Shown here piece by piece: positions 37,729 to 46,475 of a stretch of 64,000 bases of DNA; positions within the stretch are counted from its first letter, which is position 1; each line of letters starts with the position of its first letter. The translations under genes were made by a program, and so were the position numbers. This DNA is from an uncultured Tateyamaria sp. (GTDB lineage: Bacteria > Pseudomonadota > Alphaproteobacteria > Rhodobacterales > Rhodobacteraceae). A model generated the notes under the pieces. It made no database searches. It was not told the origin of the DNA and saw nothing but the letters and a program-made list of their open reading frames with translations. The stretch covers positions 124,001 to 188,000 of the forward strand of contig NZ_CANNGP010000002.1 in the NCBI RefSeq assembly GCF_947504105.1. Direction: 5' to 3'.

Positions 37729-38528
37729 TGTCCGTCTTGATCGTTATCCCGGCGCGCTATGCGTCGTCCCGTTACCCGGGTAAACCGCTTGTGCCGCTGG
37801 CTGGTGCAAGCGGGCAGTCACAAACGTTGATTGAGCGCAGTTGGCGTGCGGCCTTGGCCGTGGAAGGCGTGGACCGCGTTGTGGTGGCGACGGATGATGA
37901 TCGGATCAAGGACGCGTCCGAAGCCTTTGGGGCCGAGGTGGTGATGACGTCCGAAACCTGCGGCAATGGGACCGAGCGCTGCGCTGAAGCGCACGAGGCG
38001 CTAGGTGCAGGTTACGAGATAGTGGTCAACTTGCAGGGTGATGCGCCACTTACCCCGGCGTGGTTCATCGAAGGGCTGGTGGCCGGCTTGCGCGCCGCAC
38101 CCGATGCCGAGATCGCAACACCGGTGTTGCGATGTGACGGCGCAACCCTGCATGGTTTTCTGGAGGATCGGAAAGCAGGTCGTGTTGGTGGCACAACTGC
38201 CGTATTCGGCACCGCTGGCCAAGCGCTGTATTTCTCGAAAGAGGTGATCCCCTTTACCGACGCCGCCTATGCCGATGATGCCGATACGCCGGTGTTCCAT
38301 CACGTGGGTGTCTATGCATATCGGCCGGACGCTCTCGCTGCCTATCCAATGTGGCCCGTGGGGCCACTCGAAACACTGGAAGGCTTGGAACAGCTACGCT
38401 TCCTTGAAAACGGGCGTCAGGTCTTGTGCGTCGAGGTCGAAGCGCGCGGCCGCCAATTCTGGGAGTTGAATAACCCCGCCGACGTCCCCCGGATCGAGGC
38501 GATGATGGCAGAGATGGGAGTGGCATGA
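37728..38528 (+). CDS. kdsB: 3-deoxy-manno-octulosonate cytidylyltransferase
   Basis: Activates Kdo as CMP-Kdo for lipopolysaccharide core or capsule synthesis. The 266-residue protein opens with VIPARYASSRYPGKPL, has VVATDDDRI, MTSETCGNGTERCAE and VNLQGDAPL for CTP and metal binding, and HVGVYAYRPDAL. A one-base overlap with cysQ and a four-base overlap with the following glycosyltransferase place it in one operon. Kdo-5-phosphate isomerase (kdsD) is also in this window at 49.6 kb. Confidence 0.95.
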   Translation: MSVLIVIPARYASSRYPGKPLVPLAGASGQSQTLIERSWRAALAVEGVDRVVVATDDDRIKDASEAFGAEVVMTSETCGNGTERCAEAHEALGAGYEIVVNLQGDAPLTPAWFIEGLVAGLRAAPDAEIATPVLRCDGATLHGFLEDRKAGRVGGTTAVFGTAGQALYFSKEVIPFTDAAYADDADTPVFHHVGVYAYRPDALAAYPMWPVGPLETLEGLEQLRFLENGRQVLCVEVEARGRQFWELNNPADVPRIEAMMAEMGVA

Positions 38529-39754
38529 CGCAACCTGCGGTCAGCGTTGTGGTGGTAAGCCGCGACCGGCCGACCGCGCTGACCTGGTGCCTTACTGGGC
38601 TATCGCAGCTCCAGTATCCGACGTTTGAGATTGTGATCATCGCAGACCCGATGGGCTGCGAAGCAGTTCGGGCGGGGCCGTTTGCCGATCAGGTCAAACT
38701 GATTGAATTCGACCGGCCCAATATCTCCGAAGCCCGTAATCTTGGCATCAGCCACGCGGCAGGTGACATTGTGGCGTTCATTGACGACGATGCGGTGCCG
38801 GAACCCAGCTGGCTTCACCAGCTTGTCGCGCCAACGGATCGTGAGCATGTCGCGGCCGTCGGCGGCTTTGTTCGTGGACGCAACGGCATTTCATGGCAAT
38901 GGCAGGCCCGTACCGTGGACACAATGGGTGATACCAAGCCGTTCGATGTCAGCCAGAACCGTGCCACCCTTTTGACGCCAAAGGGACAGCACGCAACCAA
39001 GACAGAAGGCACCAACATGGCCGTGCGCCGCGATGTGCTGGTGGCACTGGAAGGGTTCGATCCCGGATTTGCATTTTATCTGGATGAAACCGACCTGAAC
39101 CTGCGTTTGGCCCATGCCGGTCATGCAACGGCCATCGTGCCAATGGCGGAAGTGCACCATGGGTTCGCGGCTAGCCCGCGCAGGCGCGGGGATCGTGTAC
39201 CGCGCGATTTGTTCGATATCGGGTCAAGCTGGGCAGTGTTTCAGCGCAAGTACTTACCCGAGGGTCAACGCAGGAAACACTGGCGCGCGATTCGCAATGA
39301 TGAGCGGGCGCGGGTTTTGACGCACATGGTTGCGGGGCGGCTCCTGCCTCGGGATGTGCGCTATTTACTGTCGCGCTTGGATCGGGGCTACGGACAGGGG
39401 TTGATGCGCCAACGTGGTGGCGCCCAAGTGTCGCGCAGTCCAATCTCGGCTTTCAAACCCTTTCCATGGCAAAAGCGTATGTCCGTTGTTCTGGCGGGGC
39501 GCAGCTGGCAGCATCGGCGACTGAGGGCCGAAGCGGCCCGACGTGCACAGCATGGCGAGATCGTAACGCTGTTTCTTTTCTCGCCTACGACACTGAGGCA
39601 TCGTCTTCGGTTTGATACGGCTGGATTTTGGGAACAAAGTGGTGGATTATTCGGCAGGTCGATGCGAAATGCGCCCGTTTTTCGTATGTTTAGTTTCTCT
39701 GAACGAGTAGCGGCAGAAACGCGCCGCATCGGCAAACAGCGGCTTATCAATTGA
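38525..39754 (+). CDS. Glycosyltransferase family 2 protein
   Basis: 409 residues. The N-terminal GT-A domain has VSVVVVSRDRPTALTWCL, DIVAFIDDDAVPEPSWL (with the DDD metal motif), GGFVRGRNG and FYLDETDLNLRL. The C-terminal third is basic and variable (about 240-409) and gives no recognised domain. The family adds a sugar from a nucleotide sugar; donor and acceptor are unknown. It overlaps kdsB by 4 bases, so it is likely used for a Kdo-containing glycan. Confidence 0.87.
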   Translation: MTQPAVSVVVVSRDRPTALTWCLTGLSQLQYPTFEIVIIADPMGCEAVRAGPFADQVKLIEFDRPNISEARNLGISHAAGDIVAFIDDDAVPEPSWLHQLVAPTDREHVAAVGGFVRGRNGISWQWQARTVDTMGDTKPFDVSQNRATLLTPKGQHATKTEGTNMAVRRDVLVALEGFDPGFAFYLDETDLNLRLAHAGHATAIVPMAEVHHGFAASPRRRGDRVPRDLFDIGSSWAVFQRKYLPEGQRRKHWRAIRNDERARVLTHMVAGRLLPRDVRYLLSRLDRGYGQGLMRQRGGAQVSRSPISAFKPFPWQKRMSVVLAGRSWQHRRLRAEAARRAQHGEIVTLFLFSPTTLRHRLRFDTAGFWEQSGGLFGRSMRNAPVFRMFSFSERVAAETRRIGKQRLIN

Positions 39755-39879
39755 CCGTTTTCGGCGTGTCTAGGCAACACTTAGCCGGTGTCGACTTGCT
39801 TTGAACAATTGGACATTTATTAAACCGGCTTTAGTAGTAGTGACATTAAAAACATGAGCTTTGTAAGCAGAGGGTAGCA

Positions 39880-40773
39880 ATGCGCAAAAAGGTAACCAAG
39901 GCGATCTTTCCGGTTGCAGGTTTGGGGACTCGGTTCCTACCGGCGACCAAATCGGTGCCCAAAGAAATCATGACGCTCGTTGATCGCCCGTTGATCCAAT
40001 ACGCGATTGACGAGGCAAGAGCCGCCGGGATCAAAGAGTTCATCTTTGTCACTTCCCGCGGCAAAGGCGCGCTTGAAGACTACTTTGACCATGCTCCGAC
40101 TCTCGAGCAGGAGCTGCGTAAGAAGGGTAAGGACAAGCTTCTTGAAACCCTCAAAGACACCAACATGGAAAGCGGCGCGATTGCATATATCCGCCAGCAC
40201 AAGGCACTTGGCCTTGGGCACGCTGTGTGGTGTGCCCGGCGCCTGATCGCAAATGAACCCTTTGCTGTCATCCTGCCCGACGACGTGATCGCGGCCGATA
40301 CACCTTGTTTACGGCAGATGGTTGAGGCCTATAACGAAACGGGTGGCAACATTGTCGCCGCCATGGAGGTCCCGCCCGAGCGGGCATCTTCATACGGTGT
40401 TCTCGATATCAAGAACGACATGGGCCAATTGGTCGAGGCACAGGGCATGGTTGAGAAACCTGCGGAGGGCGAAGCACCGTCCAACCTTGCCGTGATCGGG
40501 CGGTACATCCTGACCACCAAAGTCTTGCGGTCGCTCAACCAGATGAAATCTGGCGCAGGCGGTGAAATCCAGCTAACCGACGCAATCGCCAGCGAAATCG
40601 GCGGCGAAGACGGTGTGTATGGCTTCCGTTTCCGCGGTCAGCGCTTTGATTGTGGTTCTAAATCCGGCTTCCTGCAGGCAACAGTTGCGTTTGGCCTGGC
40701 CCGGGACGAGTTGCGGGATGACCTTCTTGGATACATTCGTGATGTTGTCCAAATGGACAAGGCCGCTGAGTAA
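39880..40773 (+). CDS. galU: UTP-glucose-1-phosphate uridylyltransferase
   Basis: Makes UDP-glucose for surface polysaccharides. The 297-residue protein has the start VTKAIFPVAGLGTRFLPATK, with KEIMTLVDRPLIQYAIDEA, then YGVLDIKNDMGQLVEA, EKPAEGEAPSNLAVIGRYIL and GEIQLTDAI. All are the standard GalU marks. GAGGGTAGCA precedes the ATG. Downstream, where many Roseobacters have galE, only a relic is found. Confidence 0.95.
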   Translation: MRKKVTKAIFPVAGLGTRFLPATKSVPKEIMTLVDRPLIQYAIDEARAAGIKEFIFVTSRGKGALEDYFDHAPTLEQELRKKGKDKLLETLKDTNMESGAIAYIRQHKALGLGHAVWCARRLIANEPFAVILPDDVIAADTPCLRQMVEAYNETGGNIVAAMEVPPERASSYGVLDIKNDMGQLVEAQGMVEKPAEGEAPSNLAVIGRYILTTKVLRSLNQMKSGAGGEIQLTDAIASEIGGEDGVYGFRFRGQRFDCGSKSGFLQATVAFGLARDELRDDLLGYIRDVVQMDKAAE

Positions 40774-40787
40774 GCCGGGGCTGTGAC

Positions 40788-40886
40788 GTGAAACATGTTT
40801 GTGTGACGGGCGGCTCTGGAAGTGGCCTGTCACACTTGGCAATCCGCAAACAGATTGGTGGGACGCCACTGCTTTCGATCCACTGA
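40788..40886 (+). pseudogene. galE: Probable relic of galE (5' end of UDP-glucose 4-epimerase)
   Basis: A GTG-initiated 32-codon frame 14 bases after galU reads VKHVCVTGGSGSGLSHLA and then loses resemblance before a TGA. The first part matches the N-terminal Rossmann fold of GalE (KHVLVTGGAGYIGSH) with the glycine pattern damaged. The rest of the gap up to 41110 shows no epimerase sequence in any frame I could read. It also carries a GTGTGAC/GTCACAC stem (40801-40807 with 40829-40835) and a TGGACC/GGTCCA stem (41051-41068). The relic interpretation is mine. Confidence 0.55.
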
Positions 40887-41149
40887 TATAAAGCAATCTG
40901 GTGAACAGGGCCGCACCTGACGCGGTTTTTGATCAGTACATGCCTATTGCCGTAACCAATCAGTCCGTATCTTATACACATTGCGAATGTCGTGTCGGGC
41001 ACCGCACCAAGTTGGTGTACTGATCGCCACGCGTGCAGGCTAAACTTGGATGGACCTGACCCGGTCCACGCCTGAAACCATGATTACCTACGTCTGGGGA
41101 CGACACCAAACTGGCCACTACAACACATAAGCGGCCAAGCGCGCGTCTC

Positions 41150-42289
41150 TTGGACCTGACGCGCCTGACGCGTCGGGCAGGTCGTGTTCTGACCGGAGTG
41201 GACCGTGTTGAACTGGCATATCTCCGGGCGCTGCAGGATATGCCAGAGCCTCTTTTCGGGCTGATCCGATCAAGACTGGGTTACATCCTCCTGGACCCAA
41301 GCGGTGTCGCTGATGCTGTTCCCATTCTATCTGGCCCGGATGGCACGATGCCTGATCGACAAAGCAAATCCGCGTGGAGGTTGGCGCGCCGCAACGCACT
41401 TGCGCGCGTGCCTCCGTTCGGCTTGTCGGGTATGTTGCGCAGGCATCTGCCGTCCGGTACTGCTTATTTGAACACGGGACATTCCAACCTGACTGAGCGC
41501 GTGCTGCGTACGCTGAAAACCGTCGACATCCCGATCGCGGTTTTTGTGCATGACGTTATTCCAATTGAGTTTCCGCAATACCAACGCGATGGGGCCGCTG
41601 TACCCTTCGCGGCGATGATCGATCGGATCGGGCGATATGCTGATCTTGTCATCTACAACTCGGAAGACACCAAGCAGCGGACCGAGATGTTCCTTCACGG
41701 CCGTGCACCTGAGTCGATTGTTGCGCATTTGGGAACAGATGTGTCACCCGCCTGCCCGGATGATCTGCCCGATGATCTGCCTCCGACGTGGCCGTATTTC
41801 GTGGTCATCGGGACAATTGAACCACGCAAAAACCACGCCTTTCTGCTGGATCTTTGGGAAACGATGGGTGCTGACGCACCGACGCTGGTGATTGCCGGGA
41901 GCCGCGGATGGAAAAATGAGGATGTATTTGCCCGACTTGATGCGCTGCCTGTGGGCGGCAGTATCCGTGAAGTGACTAGCCTGAGTGATGGTGCGCTCGC
42001 CGCACTTGTGGACGGGTCAGCGGGTGTTTTGCTACCATCTCATGCTGAAGGGTTCGGTATGCCTGCCGTCGAAGCGGCGGCACGGGGCGTCCCTGTTGTT
42101 GTAAACACACTCAGTGTCTTTGGTGAATTCCTGGGCGACATTCCCATTTACGCAAGCGTTTCAGATCGTTATCTGTGGATAAAGACGATCAACGCACTGG
42201 CCGGGGCAGGGCCACTCAAGCCAAAGCACCCACAGTTTGAACCGCCCAGTTGGGATGCGCATTTCAAGACTGTGTTAAGGTTGACCTGA
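41150..42289 (+). CDS. Glycosyltransferase family 4-like (GT-B) protein; start codon unclear
   Basis: About 379 residues from TTG 41150. The C-terminal GT-B domain contains GTIEPRKNH, IAGSRGWKNEDVF and HAEGFGMPAVEAAARGVPVV, the donor-binding E-x7-E motif of GT4 enzymes, so it uses a nucleotide sugar. The N-terminus DLTRLTRRAGRVLTGVDRVELAYL is family-like, but homologues I recall begin a few residues earlier with an xLLDLTRL start. The frame continues upstream to a TGA at 41081 without ATG, GTG or TTG; a CTG at 41111 sits 9 bases after GGGGAC and would give LATTTHKRPSARLLDL. That CTG may be the true start. Likely first gene of the glycan cluster to 46475. Confidence 0.85.
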   Translation: MDLTRLTRRAGRVLTGVDRVELAYLRALQDMPEPLFGLIRSRLGYILLDPSGVADAVPILSGPDGTMPDRQSKSAWRLARRNALARVPPFGLSGMLRRHLPSGTAYLNTGHSNLTERVLRTLKTVDIPIAVFVHDVIPIEFPQYQRDGAAVPFAAMIDRIGRYADLVIYNSEDTKQRTEMFLHGRAPESIVAHLGTDVSPACPDDLPDDLPPTWPYFVVIGTIEPRKNHAFLLDLWETMGADAPTLVIAGSRGWKNEDVFARLDALPVGGSIREVTSLSDGALAALVDGSAGVLLPSHAEGFGMPAVEAAARGVPVVVNTLSVFGEFLGDIPIYASVSDRYLWIKTINALAGAGPLKPKHPQFEPPSWDAHFKTVLRLT

Positions 42290-42336
42290 TAGGCGCGAGT
42301 GAGACCGAAAAGTCGGCTGGCAAAGGACGGGGCAAT

Positions 42337-43347
42337 TTGGGCGCTTGGCAGTCATATCGGCTGAGACTTCAGCGTAAGCGGTGGCGTATCCGGGCGTTCC
42401 GGAAGCGCCGTGAGCTGTCTCGTATTGTCAATCGTACCGGCCAGATTCGCGCAAATGACCTACTGTGTTTTTCAACACTCCGGAACGAGGCGGTCCGGCT
42501 TCCTTATTTCTTGAACTACTATCGCGAAATGGGGATCAATCATTTCCTGATCGTTGACAATGACAGCACGGATGGGTCGCTGGACTATCTGGCTCAGCAG
42601 CCCGATGTATCGGTCTGGTCCACAGAAGCGAGCTACAAGCGATCGCGATTTGGCGTTGATTGGCTGAATTGGTTGCAAATGAAATACGGTCACGGGCATT
42701 GGACCCTGGTCGTGGATCCGGACGAGTTCCTGATTTATCCGTTTTGCGATACGCGGCCCCTGCGCGCGTTGACCGATTGGCTTGATGCGTCCTCGATCAA
42801 GTCTTTTTCCGCCATGCTGTTGGATATGTACCCAAAGGGCCGGTTGGATGAGCAACCCTATGCTGCTGGCCAGAACCCAATGGAAATTGCGAGTTGGTTT
42901 GACAGTGGAAACTACACGATCACGAAGAACAACAGGCTCGGCAATCTTTGGATTCAGGGCGGTCCACGATCCCGTGTCTTTTTCCCGGAGGAGCCGGAGC
43001 GCGCACCGGCGCTGAACAAGATGCCGCTGGTAAAGTGGGATCGGCGCTATGCGTATGCCAGTTCCACACACATGTTGCTGCCACGTGGGCTAAATCAGGT
43101 CTATGACGAATGGGGTGGTGAAAAGGCCTCGGGAGTGTTGTTGCACGCCAAGTTTCTGGACACATTCACTGCCAAGGCGTCAGAAGAACTGGACCGCAAA
43201 CAGCATTATGCGGCGTCAGTTGAGTACAAAGCCTATGCAGCAACGCTGCGCGATGACCCTGATCTGTGGTGCAAGTGGTCCGAGAAATACATCAACTGGC
43301 GCCAACTTGAGATCCTGGGCCTTATGTCCAAGGGGAACTGGGCATGA
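42337..43347 (+). CDS. Glycosyltransferase family 2-like (GT92/DUF-type) protein
   Basis: 336 residues from TTG 42337, which follows AAAGGACGGGG. An N-terminal basic stretch (YRLRLQRKRWRIRAFRKRR) precedes a GT-A-like domain with LCFSTLRNEAVRLPYFLNYYREMG, LIVDNDSTDGSLDYL, VVDPDEFLIYP (metal-binding DPD region) and WIQGGPRSR. The family transfers a sugar in the cytoplasm or at the membrane; substrates are unknown. The frame is open further upstream but would run into the preceding gene. A 4-base overlap joins it to the next gene. Confidence 0.88.
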   Translation: MGAWQSYRLRLQRKRWRIRAFRKRRELSRIVNRTGQIRANDLLCFSTLRNEAVRLPYFLNYYREMGINHFLIVDNDSTDGSLDYLAQQPDVSVWSTEASYKRSRFGVDWLNWLQMKYGHGHWTLVVDPDEFLIYPFCDTRPLRALTDWLDASSIKSFSAMLLDMYPKGRLDEQPYAAGQNPMEIASWFDSGNYTITKNNRLGNLWIQGGPRSRVFFPEEPERAPALNKMPLVKWDRRYAYASSTHMLLPRGLNQVYDEWGGEKASGVLLHAKFLDTFTAKASEELDRKQHYAASVEYKAYAATLRDDPDLWCKWSEKYINWRQLEILGLMSKGNWA

Positions 43348-45041
43348 GTGTTGGTATCGTCATGCTTGTGCATACCGCGCTTGATCGTGCGGAACAGGCA
43401 GCGCGGTTCTGGGCCATGGGTGGATGCCCGGTTGTCATCCATGTCGATGTGAATGTGCCGAACAAGACATATGCCACATTTACCAAGGCGTTGTCTGACA
43501 TCCCGATCATCAAGTTCTCGAAACGCTTCCGGTGCGAGTGGGGCACTTGGAGCATTGTTGCGGCCAGCCAGGCTGCGTCTGAACTCATGTTGACCGAGTT
43601 CGCAGATGTGCGGCATGTCTACCTCGCTTCGGGGTCGTGCCTGCCCCTGCGCCCGGTCGAAGAATTGGTGGATTACCTTGCTGCCCGCCCTCGCACAGAT
43701 TTCATCGAAAGTGCAACGACCGCCGACGTACCCTGGACCGTCGGAGGGCTCGACCATGAACGATTTACGCTGCGCTTCCCATTTTCGTGGAAACGACAAC
43801 GGCTCCTTTTCGACAAATATGTCGAACTGCAGCGCAGGCTGGGAACAAAACGCAGGATACCCGTGGGTCTGGTGCCGCACATGGGCAGCCAGTGGTGGTG
43901 TCTCACGCGGCAGACTCTGTCGGCGATCCTTCAAGGACCAGACCGAAAAGAGTATGATGCTTATTTCAAGCGGGTATGGATCCCTGACGAAAGCTACTAC
44001 CAGACGCTGGCCCGGCAATATGCGATTGAAATCGAAAGCAGATCACTGACCCTGTCCAAGTTCGACTTTCAGGGCAAGCCGCACATTTTTTATGATGACC
44101 ATCTGCAACTTCTGCGGCGATCAGATTGTTTTGTCGCGCGCAAGATTTGGCCCCATGCCAATCGTCTGTACGAAGCATTCCTGACAGACCCGGCAGGCGC
44201 GATGAAGCGTACAGAACCCAATCCCGGCAAGATCGACCGCATCTTTGCCAAAGCCGTTGAACGGCGGACGCGCGGGCGTCCGGGCTTGTACATGCAAAGC
44301 CGCTTTCCAAACGAGGATTGGGAAAACGGCGTGACCGCGGCCCCCTACTCGGTGTTCCAGGGCTTTACAGAGATTTTCGAGAATTTCGAACCATGGTTGG
44401 CCAAGGCGACGGGCGCGCGCGTGCATGGGCACCTGTTTCACCCTGATCGGGTCGAGTTTGCCGAAGGGCAGGCCACGCTGAACGGTGCCCTTAGCGACAG
44501 CGCGAAAGCGCGTGATTATAATCCGAATTCGTTTCTGACAAACCTGATCTGGAACACGCGGGGTGAGCGGCAGTGTTTCCAGTTCGGCCCTGCTGACAAC
44601 CAAAGTATCAATTGGCGCGTGGCCAAGGATCCGAATGCGCAGATCTCTGTCATCTCCGGTGCATGGTCCGTACCGTTATTCCGTTCGAACATGAACTTTA
44701 TGGATATTCGGAAAGAAGCAGCGCGCCTGCAAAAGCTTGAAAGTGACCATCTTAATGTACTGCGCTCGCCCTATGCCAAGGCGCGTATTCGCGTTTGGAC
44801 TATGGCCGAATTCGTCGAGGCGCCGATGGAGCCGCTTCAGGGTATCTTGGATGAGATCGGCCTGACCCACACCCGCCGCTTGTCCGAAGTGCCGAAGCTG
44901 GCCAATCTGACCGGCTTTGGCCAATTCCTGCAGAACCTAAAAAATCAGGGAATGCACCCCTATCTTATGGGTGATTTTCCTGTTGCGCTGGGCCCGAAAC
45001 CCGCCCCGGATCCCGCGCGCAAACCTTACTTGGTGCGTTAA
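43344..45041 (+). CDS. Core-2/I-branching-like (GT14) glycosyltransferase with a conserved C-terminal domain
   Basis: 565 residues. The N-terminal half matches the beta-1,6-N-acetylglucosaminyltransferase (branch) family: IVMLVHTALDRAEQAARF, HVDVNVPNKTY, VYLASGSCLPLRPVEELV, MGSQWWCLTR and WIPDESYYQTLA with the acidic catalytic region. The C-terminal about 230 residues form a separate domain that, from memory, is conserved only with this family in Rhodobacterales (DUF5928-like). This enzyme may introduce branches. It starts within the previous stop and ends 6 bases before the sulfotransferase gene. Confidence 0.85.
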   Translation: MSVGIVMLVHTALDRAEQAARFWAMGGCPVVIHVDVNVPNKTYATFTKALSDIPIIKFSKRFRCEWGTWSIVAASQAASELMLTEFADVRHVYLASGSCLPLRPVEELVDYLAARPRTDFIESATTADVPWTVGGLDHERFTLRFPFSWKRQRLLFDKYVELQRRLGTKRRIPVGLVPHMGSQWWCLTRQTLSAILQGPDRKEYDAYFKRVWIPDESYYQTLARQYAIEIESRSLTLSKFDFQGKPHIFYDDHLQLLRRSDCFVARKIWPHANRLYEAFLTDPAGAMKRTEPNPGKIDRIFAKAVERRTRGRPGLYMQSRFPNEDWENGVTAAPYSVFQGFTEIFENFEPWLAKATGARVHGHLFHPDRVEFAEGQATLNGALSDSAKARDYNPNSFLTNLIWNTRGERQCFQFGPADNQSINWRVAKDPNAQISVISGAWSVPLFRSNMNFMDIRKEAARLQKLESDHLNVLRSPYAKARIRVWTMAEFVEAPMEPLQGILDEIGLTHTRRLSEVPKLANLTGFGQFLQNLKNQGMHPYLMGDFPVALGPKPAPDPARKPYLVR

Positions 45042-45047
45042 TCTGAT

Positions 45048-46475
45048 ATGGCTAAATTCGACTATTTCGTCGTGTTTGCAGAAATGCGGACAGGTTCAAA
45101 TTTTTTGGAAACCAACCTGAATGCGTTCGACGGCCTGTCCTGTCATGGTGAGGCGTTCAACCCATTCTTCATCGGATATCCGAACGCCGATGGGATCCTT
45201 GGTATCACGCAGGAAATGCGCGATTCGGACCCCAAAACATTGCTGCGTGAGATCAAGAAAACTCCCGATCTCAGTGGGTTTCGATACTTTCACGACCATG
45301 ACCTACGTATCTTTGACAAGGTTATGGACGATCCCAAATGCGCCAAGATTGTGCTAACCCGCAACCCGGTGGACAGCTATGTGTCGTGGAAGATCGCGCA
45401 GGCAACGGGCCAGTGGAAGCTGACAGACGCCAAGGCGCGCAAAGACGGCAAGGCCACCTTTGTTGCCGATGAATTCGTCACCCATCTCAGCGCGCTTCAA
45501 GAATTTCAGGTCACCTTGCTGAACCGTCTACAGTTCTCGGGCCAGACGGCGTTTTATGTGGGCTATGAAGATTTGCAGAACCTGCAGGCGATGAACGGAT
45601 TGGCCAAGTGGCTTGGTGTCGATAGCCAGCTCGATGCGTTGGACAAAAGCTTGAAGGTGCAAAACCCCAGTGCTCTATCCGACAAGGTCAGCAACTTTGG
45701 GCACATGCAAAAGGCATTGTTGGACCTTGACCAGTTCAATCTGACCCGAACGCCTAATTTCGAACCAAGGCGCGGAGCGGCTGTGCCCACCTACTTTGCC
45801 AGCCAATCCCAGCCGATTTTGTATCTGCCAATCCGCGGCTGGCCTGACGACCAGGCGCTGGGCTGGTTGAATGCGCTGGACAAGGCAAAGGGGGTCCAGC
45901 CCAAGTCCAGACTGTCCCAGAACGATATGCGCGACTGGATGCGGGCTAACCCCGGTCACCGCAGCTTTTCGGTATTGCGCCATCCGCTGGAGCGCGCGCA
46001 CGCTGTGTTCTGTCACCGTATTCTGAACACGGGACAGGGCGGGTATGGCGGAATCCGGGCGACCTTGGGCAAACGGTACAAACTGGCGTTGCCCGATGAT
46101 CCTTCCGATGTGTCCTATGACAAGGTTGCGCACCGCGATGCGTTTGCAGCGTTCCTGAGGTTTTTAAAAGCTAACCTGAACGGTCAAACGGCTATACGCG
46201 TGGACCCGGACTGGGCCAGTCAAGCCAAGACAGTCGAAGGGTTTGCTGAATATGCGCTGCCACATCGTCTGATGCGTGCTGAAACACTTGCACATGAGTT
46301 GGCGGAGTTGGGTGCCTCAATCGGTCTTGCGGATGCGCCTCAACTTGATGCGCCTGCCACCGATACGCCCCACAAATTGACCGATATCTATGACACAGAG
46401 ATCGAGGGCTTGGCGCGTGCAGCCTATGCGTGCGACTACCTGATGTTCGGCTTTAGGGATTGGGCGCCGACCTAG
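45048..46475 (+). CDS. Sulfotransferase family protein with two sulfotransferase-like halves
   Basis: 475 residues. The first half begins with a PAPS-binding loop (FAEMRTGSNFLETNL) and has a 3'-phosphate-binding segment (VLTRNPVDSYVSWKIAQ); this matches NodH/Stf-like carbohydrate sulfotransferases. The second half (about 245-475) has another sulfotransferase-like segment (FSVLRHPLERAHAVFCHRI) but its P-loop region (ILYLPIRGWPDDQALGWL) is degenerate. It likely transfers sulfate from PAPS to a surface glycan or lipid. Directly downstream of three glycosyltransferases, and a cysQ lies 8 kb upstream. The 3' end overlaps the convergent ptsN by 4 bases. Confidence 0.83.
   Translation: MAKFDYFVVFAEMRTGSNFLETNLNAFDGLSCHGEAFNPFFIGYPNADGILGITQEMRDSDPKTLLREIKKTPDLSGFRYFHDHDLRIFDKVMDDPKCAKIVLTRNPVDSYVSWKIAQATGQWKLTDAKARKDGKATFVADEFVTHLSALQEFQVTLLNRLQFSGQTAFYVGYEDLQNLQAMNGLAKWLGVDSQLDALDKSLKVQNPSALSDKVSNFGHMQKALLDLDQFNLTRTPNFEPRRGAAVPTYFASQSQPILYLPIRGWPDDQALGWLNALDKAKGVQPKSRLSQNDMRDWMRANPGHRSFSVLRHPLERAHAVFCHRILNTGQGGYGGIRATLGKRYKLALPDDPSDVSYDKVAHRDAFAAFLRFLKANLNGQTAIRVDPDWASQAKTVEGFAEYALPHRLMRAETLAHELAELGASIGLADAPQLDAPATDTPHKLTDIYDTEIEGLARAAYACDYLMFGFRDWAPT

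Noticed and set aside
40774-41110. Possible small RNA gene in the gap after galU
   Set aside because: Two short stems exist, but no promoter or terminator pair defines a transcript; the galE relic explains the first third better.
41080-41130. A 16-codon frame starting at ATG 41080 as a possible leader peptide of the glycan cluster
   Set aside because: No ribosome binding site and no biased codon content; it also overlaps the probable CTG start of the GT4 gene.
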